From Ophiothrix spiculata (taxonomy: Eukaryota > Echinodermata > Ophiuroidea > Amphilepidida > Ophiotrichidae): a DNA stretch of 26,039 nt. Positions 20,127 through 26,039 of this stretch are shown in pieces (position 1 is the first letter of the stretch; each line of letters begins with the position of its first letter). Where the stretch lies: NCBI GenBank assembly GCA_000969725.1, contig JXSR01S003125.1; one strand, given 5' to 3'. A program made the translations under genes and the position numbers. Below the pieces are notes generated by a model. It worked only from the letters and a program-made list of their open reading frames with translations. It had not been told where the DNA came from and searched no databases.

Positions 20127-20345
20127 AGTGTTCATCCCACTTAACTCCCCCCACACCCCCCTCCCCCCCACACACACCCCACAACACACACCTTCATAAA
20201 CCGGGATATATATTCTCTTTAATGATGGGTAACAATTGATTTTTGCAGTGACATTTGAATGCCGCTTAGTACCCGACAGTTGATCATAAATGTGATTTAA
20301 TATAACATAGGTGATTAATGAACATTCTACATCTTTAATTTTACG
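20127..20345. other. C-rich replacement segment
   Basis: This sequence, including a low-complexity CCCCACACACACC-type tract at 20150-20190, has no counterpart in segment X copy 1. It occupies the place of the missing left half of the 1.18-kb element. The origin is unknown. Confidence 0.5.
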
Positions 20346-20348
20346 TAT

Positions 20349-20452
20349 TTACTTATTTTGAAAATTTAAGCTTTGAATTGAGTTTTAAAGGAAATAACTG
20401 TCTGACACTTAATATTGAAACTTGGACAGAGGATTTTTACACCACTTGTAAC
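20349..20452. mobile_element. Right-arm remnant of the CAGGGTGTC element
   Basis: Homologous to about 2916-3001 of the complete copy. The rest of the arm continues at 21552-21678 after the inserted TA-flanked element and ends in the same ACACCCTG terminus followed by TA. The left arm is missing. Confidence 0.75.
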
Positions 20453-20494
20453 CACAGATTCTCAAATACATTATTATGTATTTGAGAATCTGTG
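20453..20494. repeat. Perfect 19-bp hairpin palindrome
   Basis: CACAGATTCTCAAATACAT, a four-base TATT loop, then the exact complement. The 44-bp block 20451-20494 is flanked by TTGTA on both sides (20446-20450 and 20495-20499) and is absent from segment X copy 1. It lies immediately before the TA-flanked element. The perfect arms suggest a recent origin or a templated fold-back insertion. Confidence 0.9.
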
Positions 20495-20499
20495 TTGTA

Positions 20500-21551
20500 C
20501 AGTGGAACTGGCCTTATTTTTCCTAACCCACTGGTCAATGCTAAAACATAATCTACTCGTTTGTATTTCAATGAATCTCTATTTCTTGCATAATATTTTC
20601 AACATTACACTTAGAAGATGTTAATTATGTTTAAAATTTAATTTTGAATATCATCATTTGCATATAATTACCATATTTGAAACAAAAACCAGGAAAATCC
20701 ATAAATACCTATATTTTTGACAATCTTGATGTTAATTTGGAAATTTTGCATTCAGACAGTTTTTTACTACATGTTTTATTTTGTGTACTTCTCCTTTTTT
20801 ACCCAAAAATGTGCAAAAATCACCATTTTTTGAATTGCTTATATTTTATTTAGATTTTTATTAAATTTTCTAATTTTGGTATTAAAGGATACAGGAAACC
20901 ATGTTTAAAAAATTTGTTACGACAGATTTTTGAAAAACTTCATATTTTGAAGTTACAACGTAATAACTGTTTAATTGTGCTTTGAAACCATTTTGACATT
21001 TTTGCTAATTTAACAGAAAATTCCAGATCAAACACCAAATTTGATCATAAATGTATGTAAACTATGGTTAAAGGTAACTTCTGTAACATTTTGTCTGGAA
21101 ATAAAGCAACAAATCAGTTATAATTAGTATTTCTTAATTATGGACCAATTTTAAAGCCACTAGTATTCTGTTAGCAATTTACAGCTATTGTATTTTCTAG
21201 ACCATTAGTTACCCAATGGTTTAGCATTGCTCACAACACCATTCATACACTGATTACATGAAATTAATAGTGTGTGTTTAAAGGACAAGATCATTCAGTT
21301 GACACATTCAGTAAACGCACCACTGATTGGCTTAATATTTGGCATTGTCAGCAATATCATACTTTCGACCAATACAACACAAGCTTTCATGTGAAAGCTA
21401 TCTCAGCTTCTAGTAAACCAATGACCTTGACATTTTCGGCATATAAGAAGCTGCTCTTAGCTAATATATATTTAAAATATCAAACTGGTAGTGCATAACA
21501 TAATAATATTATAGTTATTTAAAATTAGGAAAAATAAGGCCTGTTCCACTG
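20500..21551. mobile_element. 1.05-kb non-autonomous Tc1/mariner- or pogo-like element
   Basis: 27-bp inverted repeats with one mismatch (20500-20526 and 21525-21551) start CAGTGGAACTGGCCTTATTT. TA lies on each side (20498-20499 and 21552-21553), and segment X copy 1 shows the uninterrupted TTGTAACGCAAT site near 2998. The TA target and CAG terminus fit Tc1/mariner or pogo/Tigger-type elements. The two plus-strand ORFs inside (20415-20624 and 21274-21498) have no transposase motif, and no DDE signature was seen. Confidence 0.88.
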
Positions 21552-21866
21552 TAACGCAATACACAAAATAGTCTATGACCTCTGCATTATATTTCATGTT
21601 AATTTTGTTGATTTCATTGTAATTTTTTAAAGTTATGACCCTTCATAGCTAGGAATTAATTCTCTCTGGGACACCCTGTATATAATATGAAAACAACCTC
21701 TTTCAAACTGTTAACGGAACTGATGAGCAAATAATAACAAATGCAAATTAAACATTTAATCAAGGCAGGTAATTTAATAAAGGGAAGAAATTATCTCTTG
21801 ATTGATGCCCTACCCTTTGCATGGGCTAAGATTGAAACATTAAAGCAACGAAATTGACCATTCTTA

Positions 21867-22144
21867 GGGTGAAAACATAGTCGGCCTCCAAACAAAATTT
21901 ACGCTACCAAACGGTCGTGACGTCACAAAATATTTGCCATCGAATTTAAAGTATGAACCGGTAACAAACATTTGGTGCAATTTATATACATGGCAATTCA
22001 ATACATGTGCAATCTAGCGCGAAATATTATTTGGTCTCAACTCGGTGTTGACGTTATTTTATTTGGAGTCACTCGTCATTTTGATGTCACGACCAAATGT
22101 TTGGTAGCGAAAATTTTGTTTGGAGGCCGACTATGTTTTCACCC
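21867..22144. mobile_element. PIF/Harbinger-like MITE, unit 1 of dimer
   Basis: 278 bp starting GGGTGAAAACATAGTCGGCC and ending with its complement. The inverted repeats are about 60 bp. TTA precedes it (21864-21866). The paralogous empty site near 3318 reads CTA in continuous sequence. The TIR contains a GTGACGTCAC palindrome (21917-21926). No ORF of note. Confidence 0.88.
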
Positions 22145-22147
22145 ATA

Positions 22148-22425
22148 GGCCGAAACCATAGTCGGCCTCCACACAAAATTTTCCCTACCAAACATTAGGT
22201 CATGACGTCACCAAATTTTTGCCATCGAATTTAATGTATGAACCGGTAACAAACATATGGTGCAATGTATATGGCAATTCAGTACATGTGCAATCTAGCG
22301 CGAAACTGTATTTGGTCTCAACTCGGTGTTGAAGTTATTTTATTTGGAGTCACACGTCATTTTGACGTCACGACCAAATGTTTGGTAGCGAAAATTTTGT
22401 TTGGAGGCCGACTATGTTTTCACCC
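22148..22425. mobile_element. PIF/Harbinger-like MITE, unit 2 of dimer
   Basis: A second 278-bp unit in the same orientation, separated from unit 1 by ATA and followed by TTA (22426-22428). Its left terminus has drifted to GGCCGAAACCATAG, while the right terminus is intact. Internal sequence matches unit 1 with scattered substitutions. The open frame at 22265-22534 runs through the MITE into the flank and is not a gene. Confidence 0.88.
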
Positions 22426-23354
22426 TTACGAGAAGCTGTCCTTGAAATGCAGATCCTTAACTAAAAATGAGGAATCAATAAGAACATGGTTTTTAATAGG
22501 AGAATTTCAAACACAAATTCAATGGTATGCATGAAATCAGTTTTCACCTGCTTGATACCAAATTGATAAAGATGGTGCGTCGTTACGTAAGTCATACATC
22601 AAATGGAATGGTACCTTCGACAAAGATGCACAAGGTACTTTTGTAGTTGAAACATTAATGCAAACACAGACCCTCAGATGTTCAAAGATATTTTGAACGC
22701 AATTCATAATGAAGTATCATTGCGATTTATTGTTTTTAGATTGTCTTGCCTATGTTAGTTTGTACTTGAGCCTGGAATTATTTTGAGCTGACACTAGGGA
22801 TAAACTTTTATTTGTGAGTTTTATTATTTTTAAGGATATCGAAGATATGAACATTCTAATTTAAATTCCATAGTAACTGTTACTAATTGTTACAATATTA
22901 CTTTTGAAATTCACTTCACCGATAATGAAAATGATATTTTGACAGTTATGTTATTCCCCATCGAAATTGACAGCCCCACGAGATCATAAGAAAATATTAT
23001 AAAAACTTTATTAAAATATTGTCTAAATGTTTTCTTGAAACGTATTTAATTAAAGATGCATTAAGAGAAGATGTGCTTGTGTAGCCTTAAAGTGCCAATA
23101 TAAATGACATGTAAGGAACATGAAGTGTGTAATAGCAGACAGCAGGATCTACATCAGATTTGAAACAAAACAATTATTTCAAGGAGAAAAATGATTTGTA
23201 AGGCAGTGCAGCCAGTAAAATAAGTTTTGTTTTATCTTTTTATTTTGTAAAATATGCCTTGTTTTTTATTTATTTAGGTGGGGCAGCAATTGCTTAGTGT
23301 GAACCCAGCCTGTTGGGTATTGCTGTAGACAAAACTTGGCGTTGTGTTCAATTG

Positions 23355-24412
23355 AAGATTGTAGAATAAGAAGTACTTTAAGTCACATAATACTAGTTCT
23401 GAGATGTGAACGTTTATTTAAAGGTCTGACTTTTCTATAACGTTTAAATGCTAAGGAGTATTGAATAAATTTTAGGTAAATGTTATTGTATAGTCAATTG
23501 TATCCTTTATGGTGATTTAGAAAATTGTAGCGATTATTGATTTTATGCAATCAATAATTTCTGTTTTGCACTTAGTACTTCTTCCTCTACAATCATGGTC
23601 GCTTATCAAATAATCCTATTTATCTTAAATTGAGTAATCCAAACATCTGACAAACAATTTGACATGTCATTCGTTTAAATCGGACATTGTTGAAAATTTG
23701 ACCTCATTTCACGCTTGAGTGAATTTCGGGGGACGGGGTTAGACTCCAATTCCAGGCGTCTTGCCGGAAAAACAAGCCGGACACCCCAGGTAAATTTTGC
23801 CATTTTTTGCATTTTTGATATGAAATTTGAGAAAAAAGACATTTCAGGAGATGGAACTCAAAGAAAATAATGTGAAAATCATGGTCAAATTGAAGGATTT
23901 TACCTGTAAAAACATAGAAAAACCAATTGGTGGTGTATATCCTAAAGCTTTCTAATGTAGAATTTGTATGTATATCGCCCAATACTACCGGTAAACTGAT
24001 GTCTCTGCTCTCGCATATGTCAGTATGAATTAGATAGCTGGTGTAGGGTTCAAAACCAATAAATATGGCAGAAAATATCATTTCTTGAGGATTTATTCAG
24101 ATTTAAGGTAAGTTTGAAGGGCAGCTTTCACCGACCGGCTGCTTGAAATTGGAGGCAAAATTTCGTGGATTTTTGCATAAGCTTTGATTTGGCCAAGCTT
24201 CAAACATGTCAAAATGCTGCACCCGTGAGCCCGTTTAACCAAGTACGTAACACATTAAGTCAACAATCAATGAATTAGGAACACTGTTATTGTGTTGATA
24301 AATTGTCTGGGATCAAAATTTACCAACATTGATATTAGGCAAATGCAGTGTATGGTGCAGAGGTGGCCAAATTTACCACGATATTTTAATTTTACTTGTT
24401 ACGGGAAATGCT
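23355..24412. other. Non-coding, nothing firmly recognised
   Basis: Holds a 125-codon minus-strand ORF (23704-24081) with no family resemblance, and on the plus strand a GC-richer patch ending in CCCCAG before GTAAAT near 23785. Neither has supporting context. No transposon ends were seen. Confidence 0.45.
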
Positions 24413-24668
24413 GTATACCCTTAAAAATGCATAAGGTATGACAATTTGTTACCCTTGTTTGAAGTCAACGCTGTTTCAAGCATCCTATAGGTTCAAGTAG
24501 ATTATAAACACATAGCCTCGAACGCAAATCTTTGAGGAACCAATATCGCTAGTACTGTAGGTAAATTCGTCTGTCTGCAATAACTCAGGTTTTCTCATGT
24601 TGTCGTTTAATTACATTGCTTGCTTAGGGTGAAACCATGCAGCTGGCTAGCTCATGAATGTTTCTTTA
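24413..24668 (+). repeat. Repeat Q, copy 1
   Basis: About 255 bp sharing with 25611-25838 a GGTTCAAGTAGATTATAAA-like block, ACATAGCCTCGAACGCAAAT, AATTCGTCTGTCTGCAATAA and an AAACCATGCAGCTGGCTAGC end, in the same order. Divergence is moderate. No coding content. Confidence 0.8.
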
Positions 24669-24837
24669 AACTTTGCAATAAATATTCTGTTTTTATCTGC
24701 AATGTCTACGGAAGATCCATGAACACAATGTTGTGAATATTTGGTTTTCTATCTCTTCTGCGCGTTTGATGTCGCATATAATAAATTTGTTATTTATATC
24801 GTATCCTAGCTCTGATATTTGAAAATGACATTCCTTT

Positions 24838-24975
24838 GAAACCGCTTGAAGTCATTGCTGTCAACTTATCTAAGCTTCAAGTATATATATATAATTTATG
24901 TACACACGCCCTTGAACATAAATCTACCACAGGTACCAATATCAAAAGTACTAGAATATTTCGTCTGCATAAGGT
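24838..24975 (+). repeat. Repeat Q, copy 2 (more diverged)
   Basis: Shares in order a GAAGTCATTGCTGTCAA word, a TTCAAGTATATA word, CCTTGAACATAAATCT, a GGTACCAATATCAAAAGTAC word and ATTTCGTCTGCAT with copy 1. It lies about 390 bp downstream of copy 1 and lacks the GCAGCTGGCTAGC end. Confidence 0.6.
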
Positions 24976-25223
24976 AACTGATGGTTATTTAATAATTTAC
25001 TGATATTGGTTTTTATTAGCACTTTGACGAAATCATACGATCTAAACGCCAAAAGCAAAATAAAACATAGCTATATATTTAATATTGTGCTCTTTGTCAA
25101 TTGTACGTCCATTTATCAAAACATTTTTATTGCACAACAAAAAGGTTTAAAAAAATCCAACATAATAATAGTCATTTGGTTTCACCCTAATGATAGCTGT
25201 TGGTTTCACACTATGCACACGAA

Positions 25224-25402
25224 GTGCAGATCCAGATGCGTGCGCATCTCCGAGATCCAGATTTCAGATCCAGAACTCTACAGATTGATGTGACGTACCA
25301 TGTATGAATAGGTCTGTACAGCAGATCCAGATCTGACACCCGCAGAGCCACAGTCTACTGCAAAGCAGCTTACGGAGATGCTATTCATCTGGATCAGCGC
25401 TC
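25224..25402. repeat. Imperfect inverted repeat around AGATCCAGA words
   Basis: The arms 25224-25254 (GATCCAGATGCGTGCGCATC then TCCG) and 25374-25402 (complementary with several mismatches) enclose about 120 bp rich in AGATCCAGA words. It may be a decayed MITE. No target duplication was found, and the plus-strand ORF ending at 25293 is not gene-like. Confidence 0.5.
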
Positions 25403-25427
25403 TTGGGTAACCAGAGGAAAGTATATA

Positions 25428-25600
25428 CCCTAGTAAAAATCGAGTACAAAATTAGTACAACATTCCTAAGGTGCACATTTGGAACATCATTTAAGTACAA
25501 TTTGAGTACATTTATAGTACACAAATTTATACTATATCTGTACTAAAACTGTACTATAATTGGGAATGTTGTACTAGAATTGTACTCGATTTTTCCAGGG
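25428..25600. mobile_element. 173-bp MITE with about 40-bp TIRs
   Basis: Ends start CCCTAGTAAAAATCGAGTAC (left) and, read inward from the right, CCCTGGAAAAATCGAGTAC. The repeat continues through an AGTACAACATTCC block. TATA lies on both sides (25424-25427 and 25601-25604), so a TA or TATA duplication is likely. The interior is AT-rich, with repeated AGTAC words and no ORF. Confidence 0.85.
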
Positions 25601-25610
25601 TATATTTATA

Positions 25611-25838
25611 CTATCCCCTTAAAATGGGATGTTAATTTGGTACCCTAGTTAGAAGTCAATACTGTTTAAAGCATCCAAAGGTTCAGTGGATTATAAAACA
25701 TAGCCTGAAACGCAAATCAGTGAGGGAACCATTATCAACATCGGCAAAATTCGTCTGTCTGCAATAATTCACATTTTCTCATTACAGTATATCATTTCAA
25801 GTGAAGCCATGCAGCTTGCTAGCTGTTGGATATTTCTT
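25611..25838 (+). repeat. Repeat Q, copy 3
   Basis: Best match to copy 1 at 24413-24668. The intervening sequence includes Q copy 2, the inverted repeat at 25224-25402 and the 173-bp MITE, which lies directly against the left end of this copy. Confidence 0.8.
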
Positions 25839-25854
25839 TGCGATATATTTCTTG

Positions 25855-26039
25855 GGGAAGCAGGTGGCGCAGCGGTACTTCCCTCACCTTGCACCAATAA
25901 GCCCAGGACCGTGTCACGGGTTCGAACCCCGGTCCAGGTGCTGTGTGTGCAATTGGTTGCCAGTCCAAACTTGCTTCCGCAGGTTTTCCTCCGGGCGCTC
26001 CGGTTTTCCTCCTGCACTAAAACTGGCAAATAAATCTGA
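25855..26039 (+). mobile_element. tRNA-derived SINE, runs off the window
   Basis: The head has an A box TGGCGCAGCGG (25865-25875) and a perfect B box GGTTCGAACCC (25919-25929) with a pairing T stem, so RNA polymerase III transcription is expected for such a family. The A-to-B distance is longer than in a normal tRNA. The body holds TTTTCCTCCGGGCGCTCCGG and a second TTTTCCTCC, which resemble the conserved central domain shared by several vertebrate and invertebrate SINE families (HE1/V-SINE type, from memory). The 3' tail lies beyond the window edge. Confidence 0.82.

Larger units (their letters stand above)
19429..23354 (+). repeat. Segmental duplication X, copy 2
   Basis: Paralogue of 1189-5107. 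It has lost the left half of the 1.18-kb Tc1/mariner-like element, replaced by C-rich sequence at about 20127-20345. It has gained a hairpin insertion (20451-20494), a TA-flanked element (20500-21551) and a Harbinger-type MITE dimer (21867-22425). The homology ends near 23354, after GTTGTGTTCAATT. Confidence 0.9.

Noticed and set aside
23715-23790. GC-richer patch ending CCCCAG before GTAAAT, possible exon
   Set aside because: The donor-like site is good, but the only open plus-strand frame has no acceptor or start context and no recognisable protein. Kept below the reporting line.
23704-24081. 125-codon minus-strand ORF
   Set aside because: No recognised family, no splice or promoter context, and composition typical of AT-rich random frames. 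A homology search with a conserved hit would reverse this.
25809-26033. Overlapping ORFs on both strands at the right edge
   Set aside because: They are translations of the tRNA-derived SINE.

Overview
The window looks like non-coding DNA from an animal nuclear genome. It is AT-rich (about two thirds A+T by eye), has no dense run of long ORFs, and is packed with short non-autonomous transposons, tRNA-like sequences and diverged duplications. No intact protein gene, rRNA or CRISPR array is supported. The style (many short terminal-inverted-repeat (TIR) elements, a foldback element with a 16-bp tandem repeat like the sea urchin TU family, and a tRNA-headed SINE with a conserved CTCCGG body) points to a marine invertebrate, possibly an echinoderm or another invertebrate deuterostome. 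That placement is an inference.

Layout. Two ancient duplications organise the window. Segment X is at 1189-5107 and again, in the same orientation, at 19429-23354. Segment Y is at 5260-6928 and again at 10458-16990, where it is stretched by several kilobases of insertions. A shorter segment Z occurs four times (about 1500-1695, 7600-7800, 17690-17910 and 19735-19910). Because each copy gained different insertions, one copy often serves as the empty site for the other. This exposes element ends and target site duplications (TSDs) that would otherwise be guesses: a hAT-type MITE with an 8-bp TSD (4629-5026), PIF/Harbinger-type MITEs with TTA-like TSDs (5919-6323 and a tandem dimer at 21867-22425), a TA-flanked Tc1/mariner-type element (20500-21551), and a 131-bp insertion with a 7-bp TSD (14326-14456).

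Other regions. Positions 8157-8935 are a foldback element with a perfect 9-bp TSD. Positions 10055-10445 carry the 5'-truncated end of a LINE-type retrotransposon on the minus strand, including a recognisable reverse transcriptase C-terminal tail. Positions 11333-13717 are a 2.4-kb element whose long inverted repeats enclose a satellite-like array of about 176 bp period. The right end (24413-26039) has a thrice-repeated segment, a 173-bp MITE and a SINE that runs off the window.

The only possible piece of a host gene is a 30-codon stretch at 6598-6687. It is richer in GC than its surroundings, starts at a plausible ATG and ends at a CAG|GT donor, and could be a first coding exon. This is a weak call. 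Most biology visible here is transposon biology: insertion, nesting, dimerisation and spread of possible transcription-factor sites.
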